A DNA stretch of 64,000 bases from Cystobacter fuscus (GTDB lineage: Bacteria > Myxococcota > Myxococcia > Myxococcales > Myxococcaceae), in assembly GCF_002305875.1 (NCBI RefSeq), contig NZ_CP022098.1, forward strand, positions 2,852,001 to 2,916,000, given 5' to 3'. The translations under genes and the position numbers were made by a program. The first letter of the stretch is position 1. Every line of letters starts with the position of its first letter. The notes under the pieces were generated by a model, which saw only the letters and a program-made list of their open reading frames with translations, did not search any database and had not been told where the DNA came from. Positions 28,897 to 37,675 of this stretch are shown in pieces.

Positions 28897-30833
28897 TGGA
28901 ACAGCACCTCCACACTTGGAACCTTCTCGTTGACCATGTTCACGGCTGCATCCAGGTCACCCACCTTCTTGGGCTTGAGGTTGCCACCCTCATAGATGAG
29001 ACGGACTCTCGAAACTCGCACCTCGCCGCTTCCCGTGAGAAGGGACTGGAGAGAGGGTCGGCGGATGTTCAGCACTTCACCGTAATTCCGCAGGGCTTCT
29101 CTCGCGTCTTCGAGCATCTGTGCTTCCAGTGCCTCGTATTTCAGCGCCGAGAGGTTACGGCTCTTGACACTCCAGGTCTCCACGCGAGGTGGTCGTCCGG
29201 CGAGTTCGCCCGTTTCGATGATGAGTATATCCGCGAAGCGCAGGCCGGGACCTGGCTTCATCACGCCCACATTCGTTTCGAGCCGGGGCTGGTCGAAATC
29301 CCCGAGGAATCGGCGCTGTGCCCGAGGCCGTTCCGCATCGGCGCGCAGCAGTTTCAACAAAGCTCGTTCGAAAGCCAGCCCCCGGTTGAACCACCCCCGC
29401 ATGGACTCGTAGGGCTCCCAGCGCAGCGGCCCTTTGGTTGCCGTGTCCTGCTTGGTTTCCCCGAGGCGCTTCTCGTAATAGGCGACGTACTCGGGCCAGC
29501 GCGGGTTGCCCTCGGCGCCGGGAGGCGGAGCTTCCACGGAGGGACGTTGCTTCTGCAGCACCGTGACGTCCGTGGGCAGACGCGGGCCCGTGGCCTCCAG
29601 CTCCACCAGCGACAGCCGGGCTTCCAGTACCTCGCGGGTGAGGCCCACCCCCTCGTCCACCAGCGAGGCCAGGCTCTCGGGCGTGCTCCCGGTTCTCCTC
29701 GTTGCAGAGCCCGTGGCCTCGGCCCTGGCCTTGGACAGCACCGCCTGGGCCCTGGCCACGTTGCCTCGGGCCTCGCGCAGCGCCAGCGCGGCGTCCACTC
29801 CTCCCACGGCGACGAAGCGCCCCGCCTCGCGGCTGGCTTGAATGTCCCGGGCCAGCTCCCGCAGCCCGTCCACCCCCAGCCGTGCATTCCACTGCCGCAC
29901 CACGTCCTGGAGGGCGGGCAGGCGCGGCTCGGACACGGCACGCAGGCCCTTGCCCCCGGCGTACAGCGCGCCCACCAGCAGGGCGGGTGCCAATTCGCGA
30001 GTGGCCTGCTCGTACTGGCCCTGGGACAGAGAGGCGAGGCCCTGGCCGGTGCCAACGCCCAGGTAATAGAAGCCCAGGGGCACGCCGAAGGTGAGCGAGT
30101 CGAAGCTGCCCAGCACCACGCGGCCCGGGGCGAAGTGCTGCCAGGCCAGGGCGAGCTCCACCTCGTGCAGGGCCTGGCGGTAGGGGGGAGGCAACTGCTC
30201 GCGCCGGGCGGACATTTCCAGGTAGCGCAGGCCGTCAATGGCCAGGCTGGTGGCGAGGGCGTCCCGAGCGGCGCGGCCCAGGCCGCGTAGCACGTCACCG
30301 GCCCGCTCGCCGCGCTCGGGGAAGGAGGAGAGGGGGAAGCCGCGCCGCTTCAACTCCTCGCGCACGGTGGGCATGAGCGCCAAGGTCTGGCCCAACAGCT
30401 TGTCGCGGGCCAACAGGTGCAACAGCGCGTCCACCTCGTCGTCGTGTGCCGAGTGCAGCACGTAGAGGGCGAACACCTCGGCATAGGCGAGGCCATAGCG
30501 CTCGGTGACGGAGAGGAGGAAGGAGGCGCGCTTGCGCTGGAGAATGGCGGCGGCGTCCTCGCGTACGGGCCCCAGGGAGCCCAGGCGCACGGCGCTCCAG
30601 TCATCCAGGGACTCCAGCAGCCGGGGCATGTCCACGCGCTGCTGCAGGGCGACGTACTCGGCGGGTGAGGTGCAGGAGAAGAAGGGGGCGAGCCGTGGCT
30701 CCACCTCGCCGGAGGACGGGGCCGCTCCGCCACACGCGTGCGCGCACCCCCTGGCGAGCGGGGCGCTGGTGGCACACCCGGAGAGCAGCAGGAGCCCCGC
30801 CGTGAGCAGGAGTGCCAGGCCCACACGTATCAT
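28893..30833 (-). CDS. SitA-like lipoprotein toxin (locus 2, copy B)
   Basis: A 646-residue protein with signal peptide and lipobox LSGC (Cys20). Residues 20-450 are a large helical delivery body, almost identical to copy A: FFSCTSPAEYVALQQRVDMP, a hydrophobic PALLVGALYAGGKGL segment near 290 and a Pro-rich linker near 430. The C-terminal 170 residues look like a REase-fold nuclease: LRFADILIIE (Asp, Glu), ETWSVKSRNLS (Lys) and VSRVRLIYEGG. The layout matches SitA-type toxins exchanged by TraA/TraB. I chose the ATG at 30833; the GTG at 30836 immediately before it is also possible. AAAGGGA lies upstream, twelve bases after the stop of immunity copy A. Nuclease action is inferred. Confidence 0.75.
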   Translation of the reverse strand: MIRVGLALLLTAGLLLLSGCATSAPLARGCAHACGGAAPSSGEVEPRLAPFFSCTSPAEYVALQQRVDMPRLLESLDDWSAVRLGSLGPVREDAAAILQRKRASFLLSVTERYGLAYAEVFALYVLHSAHDDEVDALLHLLARDKLLGQTLALMPTVREELKRRGFPLSSFPERGERAGDVLRGLGRAARDALATSLAIDGLRYLEMSARREQLPPPYRQALHEVELALAWQHFAPGRVVLGSFDSLTFGVPLGFYYLGVGTGQGLASLSQGQYEQATRELAPALLVGALYAGGKGLRAVSEPRLPALQDVVRQWNARLGVDGLRELARDIQASREAGRFVAVGGVDAALALREARGNVARAQAVLSKARAEATGSATRRTGSTPESLASLVDEGVGLTREVLEARLSLVELEATGPRLPTDVTVLQKQRPSVEAPPPGAEGNPRWPEYVAYYEKRLGETKQDTATKGPLRWEPYESMRGWFNRGLAFERALLKLLRADAERPRAQRRFLGDFDQPRLETNVGVMKPGPGLRFADILIIETGELAGRPPRVETWSVKSRNLSALKYEALEAQMLEDAREALRNYGEVLNIRRPSLQSLLTGSGEVRVSRVRLIYEGGNLKPKKVGDLDAAVNMVNEKVPSVEVLFQ

Positions 30834-30845
30834 CACGAGTCCCTT

Positions 30846-32186
30846 TCAGGAGCGGTGCCGTTCGGCGACGCGGTAGAGCTGGGTGAGGGAGAAGTCCAAC
30901 AGCGACTGGCACGAACGCATATAGCGCCCGGCCCGGACGAAGGGCAGCCAGACGCGTTTGCCCACGAGCACCTGGGCCTCCTCGAGCTTCTGGCGCGGAA
31001 TCCACTGTCCGCCCAGGTGGCGCACGAGCACCTCGCCCAGGTAGGCGCCAATGGCGGGCACCGCGTGCGCGTCGATGTGCTCCCGCTCGAAGACTCGCGG
31101 AAACTCCTCCTGCCAGAAGTGGAAGTCCACGTCCGTGAGGGACTCGGGGGAGGCGTCGAAGACGGAGGGCACCTTCGAGTGGAGCAGGGCCACGAGGTGT
31201 TCGGCGAGGTCGCCGTAATGCGCGCGAGCACGCACCGGGTCGCCTATATCCGGAGGCAGGGCGGATTCAGAGGGGAGCCACTCGTCGGGCTCGGGCGGTT
31301 GGTACGTGTTGAATTCGGCGATCTTCCGCTGGCGCTCGTGAAGGGCGACGCTGTCCACCACGCGAGAGAGGATCGGGGCCACATCCGGGTGGAAGCGGGG
31401 CTCCACGGGGGCGAGCGCGGCGCTGCGCTCGCGCAGGGTGCGCAGGAGGGTGTCGAAGTCCAGGTCTGGCCGGAGGTGCGCGTGTGCGCGGGCCTGCGCC
31501 TCACGAGCCTCATCACTGGCGAAGTCCGCGGCGGTGGGCCAGAGCACCAGGAGGACGGAACCGTTGGGAAGTTCCTCCACCCGGTGGGCTGGTGTGGACA
31601 GCATGCGCTTGCGGCCGACAGCTTCCACCAGCTTCGGACCGAACACATTGAGCCAGGACACCTCGTAGATTTTATCGAACCCGTCTCGAATGGAGGTCTG
31701 CATCTCGCGTCCAAAGTTGGGAGCGCTAGACAATTGGTTGTCAGCCAGACCATGAGCCAAGGCATGGGAAATCAGATAGCGCGAGGCCCAGGTTCGTACC
31801 AATTCCACGAGTTGGCGACACCGCTCCTCTTCCGCGAAGAAGGAGAGCGGTTCTACCTTGAGCAAGATGTCCAGTTTGGGAGGGGTTGTTGGAAAGTAGA
31901 GACTGAGCGTCATGCTCAACGCGGGCCAGTTCGTGCGATAGAACCCGATGGTTGTCCCTCTTTCGTGGCGTTGCTCCTCCAGGGCCTTCCAGATGGCGGC
32001 GCGGGCATACTTGCGTCGTCTTTTGCCCTCGATGACGTCCGGCATCCAACCGTCCGCGTACTTCTCGAGCATTTGGAATAGGGGTTCCAATTCGCTCGCT
32101 AGTGCCGCCTGTGTGTCGAAGGCACCGTCGAAGGTGAGCAAGAGGCTGTCCTCCGCCTTCAAGTCTTCAAATTCCAACACCTTCAT
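30846..32186 (-). CDS. Cognate immunity candidate of Sit-like locus 2, copy A
   Basis: A 446-residue paralogue of the protein at 27565-28896. The start at 32186 overlaps the toxin A stop (ATGA, 32183-32186) and gives MKVLEFEDLKAEDS, matching the MKVLEMRGED start of copy B. The frame is open further upstream only as noise through the toxin gene. Residues 1-165 have diverged strongly from copy B; the remainder is almost identical, including EVSWLNVFGPKLVEAVGR and DFHFWQEEFPRVFE. It is followed after twelve bases by toxin copy B, so all four genes may be one transcript. Immunity role inferred from context. Confidence 0.7.
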   Translation of the reverse strand: MKVLEFEDLKAEDSLLLTFDGAFDTQAALASELEPLFQMLEKYADGWMPDVIEGKRRRKYARAAIWKALEEQRHERGTTIGFYRTNWPALSMTLSLYFPTTPPKLDILLKVEPLSFFAEEERCRQLVELVRTWASRYLISHALAHGLADNQLSSAPNFGREMQTSIRDGFDKIYEVSWLNVFGPKLVEAVGRKRMLSTPAHRVEELPNGSVLLVLWPTAADFASDEAREAQARAHAHLRPDLDFDTLLRTLRERSAALAPVEPRFHPDVAPILSRVVDSVALHERQRKIAEFNTYQPPEPDEWLPSESALPPDIGDPVRARAHYGDLAEHLVALLHSKVPSVFDASPESLTDVDFHFWQEEFPRVFEREHIDAHAVPAIGAYLGEVLVRHLGGQWIPRQKLEEAQVLVGKRVWLPFVRAGRYMRSCQSLLDFSLTQLYRVAERHRS

Positions 32187-34129
32187 TGGAACAGTACCTC
32201 TACTCCTGGAAGTGCGTTCTTGGTTGCGCTCACGGCCCTGTTCACCTCGTTGGTGTCCTTGGGCAGGAGTTGTCCGCCCTCGTAGACGAGGCGAACCTTT
32301 GAGACAGGCACCTTGCTTCCCTCGCGGAGAAGAAGCTGAAGGGAGTCGCGGCGGATGTCCAGAGTCTCTCCGTATTTCTTTAGCGCTTCCCTCGCGTCTT
32401 CCATGATCTGAGCTTCGAGAGCCATACCTTTCAGCCCCGAGAGATTGCGGCTCTTGAAGCTCAACGTCTCGACGCGAGGTGGCCGACCGGCGAGTTCGCC
32501 CGTTTCGATGACGAGCACATCCGCGAAGCGCAGACCAGTACCGGGTTTCATCACGCCGACGTACCTCTCGAGCCGAGGCTGGTCGAAGTCCCCGAGGAAA
32601 CGGCGCTGGGCCCGGGGCAGTTTCGCGTCTGCTTGCAGTAGCTCCACCATGAGGCGCTCGAAAGCCAGCCCCCGGGTGAACCATCCCCGCATGGACTCGT
32701 AGGGCTCCCAGCGCAGCGGCCCTTTGGTTGCCGTGCCCTGCCGTAATTCTCCGAGACGCCTCTCGTAGTAGGCGACGTACTCGGGCCAGCGCGGGCTACC
32801 CTCGGCGCCGGGCGGCGGAGCTTCCACGGAGGGACGTTGCTGCTCCAGCACCGCGACGTCCCTGGGCAGGCGTGGGCCCGTGGCCTCCAACTCCACCAGC
32901 GCCAGCCGGGCCTCCAGTACCTCGCGGGTGAGGCCTGCCCCCTCGTCCACCAGTGAGGCCAGGGTTTCGGTGCGCCCCGTGCCAACGGCTCTCCTCGCCG
33001 AGGAGCCCGTGGCCTCGGGTCTGGCCTTGGACATCACCGCCTGGGCTCTGGCCACGTCGCCTCGGGCCTCGCGCAGCGCCAGCGCGGCATCCATGCCTCC
33101 CACGGCCACGAAGCGGCCCGCCTCGCGGCTGGCTTGAATGTCCCGGGCCAGCGCACGCAGCCCGTCCACCCCCAGCCGTGCATTCCACTGCCGCACCACC
33201 TCCTGGAGGGCTGGCGGGCGTGATTCGGGCAGGGCGCGCAGGCCCTTGCCTCCGGCGTACAGCGCTCCCACCAGGAGCGCGGGGGCCAGCTCGCGCGTGG
33301 CCTGCTCGTACTGGCCTTGGGACAAGGAGGAGAGGCCCTGGGTAGTGCCGACGCCCAGGTAATAGAAGCCCAGGGGCACGCCGAAGGTGAGCGAGTCGAA
33401 GCTGCCCAGCACCACGCGGCCCGGGGCGAAGTGCTGCCAGGCCAGGGCGAGCTCCACCTCGTGCAGGGCCTGGCGGTAGGGGGGAGGCAACTGCTCGCGC
33501 CGGGCGCTCATCTCCAGGTAACGCTGGCCTTCAATGGCCTGGCTGGTGGCGAGGGCGTCCCGAGCGGCGCGGCCCAGGCCCCGCAGCACGTCGCCGGCCC
33601 GCTCGCCGCGCTCGGGGTAGGCAGACAGGGGAAGGCCGCGGCGCTTCAACTCCTCGCGCACGGTGGGCATGAGCCCCAAGGTCTGGCCCAACAGCTTGTC
33701 GCGGGCCAACAGGCGCAACAGTGCGTCCAACTCGTCGTCGTGCGTCGAGTGCAGCACGTAGAGGGCGAACACCTCGGCATAGGCGAGGCCATAGCGCTCG
33801 GTGACGGAGAGGAGGAAGGAGGCGCGCTTGCGCTGGAGAATGGCGGCGGCGTCCTCGCGTACGGGCCCCAGGGAGCCCAGGCGCACGGCGCTCCAGTCAT
33901 CCAGAGCCTCCAGCAGCCGGGGCATGTCCACGCGCTGCTGCAGGGCGACGTACTCGGCGGGTGAGGTGCAGGAGAAGAAGGGGGCGAGCCGTTGCTCCAC
34001 CTCGCCGGAGGACGGGGCCGCTCCGCCACACGCGTGCGCGCACTCCCTGGAGAGCGGAGCGCTGGTGGCACACCCGGAGAGCAGCAGGAGCCCCGCCGTG
34101 AGCAGGAGTGCCAGGCCCACGCGGGTCAT
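32183..34129 (-). CDS. SitA-like lipoprotein toxin (locus 2, copy A)
   Basis: A 648-residue protein with the same layout as copy B: signal peptide, lipobox LSGC, conserved helical body, linker with RPSVEAPPPGAEG, and C-terminal nuclease-like part (LRFADVLVIE; ETLSFKSRNLS; VSKVRLVYEGG). In copy A the last 100 residues differ in many positions from copy B, while the N-terminal body is nearly identical. The lysine of the putative catalytic core is retained in SFKS, as in SVKS. The start at 34129 is placed by homology with copy B; an ATG at 34162 would add eleven basic residues and still give a good signal peptide. This is the first gene of the locus, 75 bases upstream of the DUF4956 stop. Confidence 0.75.
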   Translation of the reverse strand: MTRVGLALLLTAGLLLLSGCATSAPLSRECAHACGGAAPSSGEVEQRLAPFFSCTSPAEYVALQQRVDMPRLLEALDDWSAVRLGSLGPVREDAAAILQRKRASFLLSVTERYGLAYAEVFALYVLHSTHDDELDALLRLLARDKLLGQTLGLMPTVREELKRRGLPLSAYPERGERAGDVLRGLGRAARDALATSQAIEGQRYLEMSARREQLPPPYRQALHEVELALAWQHFAPGRVVLGSFDSLTFGVPLGFYYLGVGTTQGLSSLSQGQYEQATRELAPALLVGALYAGGKGLRALPESRPPALQEVVRQWNARLGVDGLRALARDIQASREAGRFVAVGGMDAALALREARGDVARAQAVMSKARPEATGSSARRAVGTGRTETLASLVDEGAGLTREVLEARLALVELEATGPRLPRDVAVLEQQRPSVEAPPPGAEGSPRWPEYVAYYERRLGELRQGTATKGPLRWEPYESMRGWFTRGLAFERLMVELLQADAKLPRAQRRFLGDFDQPRLERYVGVMKPGTGLRFADVLVIETGELAGRPPRVETLSFKSRNLSGLKGMALEAQIMEDAREALKKYGETLDIRRDSLQLLLREGSKVPVSKVRLVYEGGQLLPKDTNEVNRAVSATKNALPGVEVLFQ

Positions 34130-34204
34130 GACCAACGGGCGGGCGGACAAGGGGCGTGTCATGCGGCCCCGGACATAGCACCGTCCGGTGGGCCGCTGGC
34201 ACCC

Positions 34205-34873
34205 TCACGGCTCGTCGATGGAGGCACTCCTCACGCCGGGAAGCGTGCCGCGCAGTCCCTCGAGCAACTGGAAACCATCCATCCGCTCCGGGAGGGCGAG
34301 CTCGAAGACGGCGGTGCCTTCCCGGGACGCCGGCACCTGTTCGATCGCGAGCATGCGTGCGTCGGGATGCATGGCTCGCAGCGGGGGCAGGGCGGCTCCC
34401 AGGTCCTCCACGCTCAGCGACAGCTTGACCCACTGGGGGCGGCGCTGTGCCGTCATATCCAGCGCGACGAGGACGGCGCCGAGAAATCCCGTGGCGCAGA
34501 TGGCCACCCGGAAGGCGCCGAGGCCACAGGACATGCCCACGCCGATGAGCACGAACATGACGGCCGCGTCGCGCGTGTCCTTGATGCCCGAGCGGAAGCG
34601 GATGAATCCGCCGAGCCCCACCAGTCCGAAGGCGCGCGACATGCTGTCCCCAATCACCGTCGTCATCACCGCGCCGGCCACGGCGATGAGCAACTGGGTA
34701 TGCGCGGTCTCCTGGGGCATCACGGGGGCGGACGGCATCCACCGGCGCCAGGGCCGGTAGGCCAGGAGCGCGCCGAGCACCAGGGCGAGGCTGAAGCGCA
34801 GCAGGGCCTCGGGGATGAACAGCTCGTGGGGATCCGACACGTCCGTGCGCGTCAGCATCTCAAGCGGTGGCAT
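34205..34873 (-). CDS. DUF4956-like polytopic membrane protein
   Basis: A 222-residue membrane protein with about five hydrophobic segments: residues 24-42, 63-82, 108-125 and 127-140 are clear. The motif FGLVGLGGFIRFRSGIKDTRDAAVMFVL is the diagnostic loop of DUF4956/MgtC-type proteins (G-x-x-x-I-R-F-R followed by D-x-x-D-A). The last 75 residues form a soluble domain. It overlaps the thymidylate-kinase-like gene by 14 bases (34860-34873), as last gene of the five-gene operon. DUF4956 proteins often neighbour VTC and CotH genes; their function is unknown. Confidence 0.8.
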   Translation of the reverse strand: MPPLEMLTRTDVSDPHELFIPEALLRFSLALVLGALLAYRPWRRWMPSAPVMPQETAHTQLLIAVAGAVMTTVIGDSMSRAFGLVGLGGFIRFRSGIKDTRDAAVMFVLIGVGMSCGLGAFRVAICATGFLGAVLVALDMTAQRRPQWVKLSLSVEDLGAALPPLRAMHPDARMLAIEQVPASREGTAVFELALPERMDGFQLLEGLRGTLPGVRSASIDEP

Positions 34874-36545
34874 GAAGCCGCTCCTGTCCAGGGTGTGCCG
34901 CCACCCGCGCCGCCTGCCGCAACAGGGCGAAATCCCGGGGATGGTCCGTGAGCAGCCGGGAGATGAGCTCCTGTCCCCGAGCGCTCGAGGCCAGGGGTCC
35001 CATGCTCTTCACCGTGGCCGCGGGCCACGTGTCCGCCAGCGCCTGGCGCAGCCGCCACGCCGTGGCTCCGTCCATCCCCTCGAAGGACTCCAGGGCCTCC
35101 TCGCAGGAGACGCCAAAGGACTCGCGCAGGGCCCAGGCCCGAGGGTTGTTCAACCCTCGCAGGGACTCGAGGACGAGCCGCGAGGCCCGCCCCGCGTGTT
35201 GTTCGCGCAAGGCCCACGCCCGCTCACTGTCGAGTCCCTCCAGGGTGCGCAGCACGGCATCCGGCGCCACCTCCCACGTCCGCTCCCGCCAGTCCCAGGC
35301 GGGTGTGTCATCCACGCCCCGGATGGATCGGCAGGCGATGCGCGCCACCTTCTCCTGACCGAGCGCCGCCTGACCTCCCCGCTGGGACAGCCAGCGCTCG
35401 CGCAGCACCCAGGCCCGCGCGTCGCCGAGCCCCGTGAGCGAGGTGACCACGGGCTCCGGAAACCTCCCGTGGAGGCGCTCGCGCATCGCCCACGCCTGTT
35501 CCGAGCCGAGCCCATCCAGGGAGGCGGCGACGGCCTCGGGCGCCCGCTGTTCCCACCGCTCCCGGAGCGCCCACGCCTGGGAGGACTCCGCGGCCGGCTC
35601 CTTGAGCGAGCCGAGCACCTGCATGGGCGCGGCGTCCTCCAGGCGGGCCCGCAGGCTCCACGCGCTCGCGTCGGTGAGGCCGGAGAGGCCATGGGCGATG
35701 AGCTCGGGGCAGCGCGCGGCCAGCCGCTCACGGCGCGTGTCGATGTCCGCGCCTTCCAGTCCCGAGAGGAACCAGGCGGCGAGCCCCGGCTCTTCCTCCA
35801 TCCACCGGTCCACCCGTTCGAGGAATCGCGCCCGGGCCTCGTCGGCGGAGCGGGGCGGGGTCGGAGCACGAGGAGAGGGGAACGGGGTGCCCGGCTCGCC
35901 CCCGCGCACCATCCGCAGCACCTCCTGGGTGAGCTGGGTGACGAGCGCCTCGAGCGTCACGTCCGTGTTCTCGATGAGGGTCCATTGCTCGGGCGACTCC
36001 GCGGCGAGTGCCCGGTAGCCGGCGCGCAGCCGGGTCTGCATGCCCGCTCCGGCGAGCCCCTTGCGTGAGGAGGGAGCCCCCGTGTCGGGCGCGAGCAGCT
36101 TCGAGATGCGGCGGCGGGCGCGCGCGATGGCCGGGTCCACGTCGATGAGGAAGACGCGCTCGGGCCGCAGTCCCCGGGTGCAGGCGTCCACGACGGGGCG
36201 CACCGCGTGCTCGGGCAGACCCCGTCCCCACCGGGCGAGCACCTCGGCGGTGTAGAGGAAGCGGTCGGCGATGACGACCTCGTACTCGGCGAGCGCCGGG
36301 CGCGTCACCTCCTCCAGCAACTGGGTCTCGCGGGCGGAGTAGAGGAGCAGCTCCGCCATGGGGGTGAGCGCGAGGTGGAGGGGATTCTTGGTGAAGAGCC
36401 TCAGTCCCTCGGACACGGGCGAGGCCAGCTTGCCGTCCTCGCGCACGTGCCGCACGCGCAGCCCCGCCTGGCGCAGCTCCCGTGCCACGCGGTTGGACAG
36501 CGTCGTCTTGCCGGAACCATCGATTCCCTCGAATACGATCAGCAT
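34860..36545 (-). CDS. Thymidylate-kinase-like P-loop protein fused to an AWxLRE repeat region
   Basis: A 561-residue fusion. Residues 1-210 resemble dTMP kinase: the P-loop is GIDGSGKTT at 7-15, the base-binding DRF is near 94, and RPERVFLIDVDPAIARARRR leads into the lid. The usual REPGGT of Tmk is replaced by REDGKLASP. Residues about 230-540 carry eight repeats with the motif A-W-x-L-R at 26-29-residue spacing (one is 38), for example QAWALRERWEQRAPEAV and RAWALREQHAGRA. These would form a helical repeat solenoid with Trp and Arg at fixed places. The start overlaps the porin stop by one base (TGATG). A housekeeping Tmk normally has about 210 residues, so this is a specialised P-loop kinase; PPK2 polyphosphate kinases have the same fold, which could matter here. 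Confidence 0.78.
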   Translation of the reverse strand: MLIVFEGIDGSGKTTLSNRVARELRQAGLRVRHVREDGKLASPVSEGLRLFTKNPLHLALTPMAELLLYSARETQLLEEVTRPALAEYEVVIADRFLYTAEVLARWGRGLPEHAVRPVVDACTRGLRPERVFLIDVDPAIARARRRISKLLAPDTGAPSSRKGLAGAGMQTRLRAGYRALAAESPEQWTLIENTDVTLEALVTQLTQEVLRMVRGGEPGTPFPSPRAPTPPRSADEARARFLERVDRWMEEEPGLAAWFLSGLEGADIDTRRERLAARCPELIAHGLSGLTDASAWSLRARLEDAAPMQVLGSLKEPAAESSQAWALRERWEQRAPEAVAASLDGLGSEQAWAMRERLHGRFPEPVVTSLTGLGDARAWVLRERWLSQRGGQAALGQEKVARIACRSIRGVDDTPAWDWRERTWEVAPDAVLRTLEGLDSERAWALREQHAGRASRLVLESLRGLNNPRAWALRESFGVSCEEALESFEGMDGATAWRLRQALADTWPAATVKSMGPLASSARGQELISRLLTDHPRDFALLRQAARVAAHPGQERLHATA

Positions 36546-37675
36546 CAGAACACCACCTCCAACTGCAACAGCAGGGCCTTGCGGGTGACGAGGTCATCGT
36601 CCAGGACACTCAGCAGGGCCGGGACGGCGGCCTGGGCCACGCGGCGCTCGACCTGCGCCTGCAACCGCCAGCGCCGCCACTGTCCGACGTTGACGCCTCC
36701 CACCGCTTCTCCCAGCAGATCGTTCTGCGTCTTCAGGTCCGGCTCGAGCACCGAGAGCATGGCGAAGGGCTCCGCGTACCAGGCGCCCTTGGACACGCCG
36801 CCGAAGCGCACCGCCGTCAGGGCGCGCCCGGTGAGCATCCGTCCCTGGGCGCCCGACAGCACGGACGAGCGTCCCACCAGCACCTCGGCCCAGGAGCGCC
36901 ACTCGCCCCAGCCGAACGGCAGCGCGTGCTTCAAGTCGAGTCCGGCCGTCCAGTTGGCCGCCACGCCGCTCGGGCTCGTGCCCAGCAGCTCCGCCCGCGC
37001 GGAGCCGCCCAGCTCGAGCGACTCCAACACCTGCCACGTCGCCCGGGCCATGGGCACGAGGCCGAGTCCCTTCTGGAGGCTGGCCCGCTCGGGGTCGTTC
37101 TGGAACACGCCCGCGCGTACCCGCACCACCCGCTCGCAGCCCGTGCACTGCCATTCCAGCTGCGCACCGACGCGGCGGCCGGTGAGGTTGAGCGTGTCCT
37201 CGGACAACACCTCGCGCAGCAGGCCCCGGCGCACCACGGGCAGCCGCGCGGTGGACTCCAGCTCCACGAGTGACAGGGGCACCTTGAACTGGCCCACCCG
37301 GACGGCGAGCCCGTCGACGAGCTTCAGCGAGGCGTAGGCGTCCTTGAGTCCGTCCGTGACGTCGAACTCCACCACGGCCTTCAGGCGCTTCTTCCATTGA
37401 TAGGTGAATTCCAGACGCGCGGAGGAAATGGACAGGATGCCCTTGAGCACCTTGTCCTCCTTGGCGCTGAGGGCCTCGCGGGCGCGCAGCCGGCCACCGA
37501 TCTCCACCGAGCCGAAGGCGGAGGGCAGCACGAGGCTCGCCTCGGTGTTGCCGCTGGGGGGCGGGCTGGCGTCGGACGGGCCCTGGTGTTGATCCGAATC
37601 CTGGGCCTGGGCGGAGGACACCAGGAGCAGCGTGGCGAGGACGAGCCACCGCGCGGGAGGAAAGGCCGGCTTCAT
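36545..37675 (-). CDS. OprO/OprP-like porin
   Basis: A 376-residue outer-membrane beta-barrel candidate with a cleavable signal peptide (residues 1-24, ending AQAQ) and a terminal Phe. GSVEIGGRLRAR, DAYASLKLVDGLAVRVGQFKVPLSL and LTGRRVGAQLEW match the phosphate-selective porin O/P family, in which the GQFKxP block is typical. The N-terminal 45 residues form a Pro/Ser/Gln linker rather than the coiled coil seen in some members. The start overlaps the VTC stop (ATGA) and its stop overlaps the next start. OprO binds polyphosphate or pyrophosphate in Pseudomonas, which fits a neighbour that makes polyphosphate; whether this porin does so is inferred. Confidence 0.75.
   Translation of the reverse strand: MKPAFPPARWLVLATLLLVSSAQAQDSDQHQGPSDASPPPSGNTEASLVLPSAFGSVEIGGRLRAREALSAKEDKVLKGILSISSARLEFTYQWKKRLKAVVEFDVTDGLKDAYASLKLVDGLAVRVGQFKVPLSLVELESTARLPVVRRGLLREVLSEDTLNLTGRRVGAQLEWQCTGCERVVRVRAGVFQNDPERASLQKGLGLVPMARATWQVLESLELGGSARAELLGTSPSGVAANWTAGLDLKHALPFGWGEWRSWAEVLVGRSSVLSGAQGRMLTGRALTAVRFGGVSKGAWYAEPFAMLSVLEPDLKTQNDLLGEAVGGVNVGQWRRWRLQAQVERRVAQAAVPALLSVLDDDLVTRKALLLQLEVVF

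Larger units (their letters stand above)
27565..34129 (-). repeat. Tandem duplication of toxin plus immunity genes (locus 2)
   Basis: Two toxin-immunity units, 32183-34129 with 30846-32186 and 28893-30833 with 27565-28896. The DNA is nearly identical over the 5' three quarters of the toxin genes and over the 3' two thirds of the immunity genes. It diverges from the toxin 3' end into the immunity 5' third. Confidence 0.9.
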
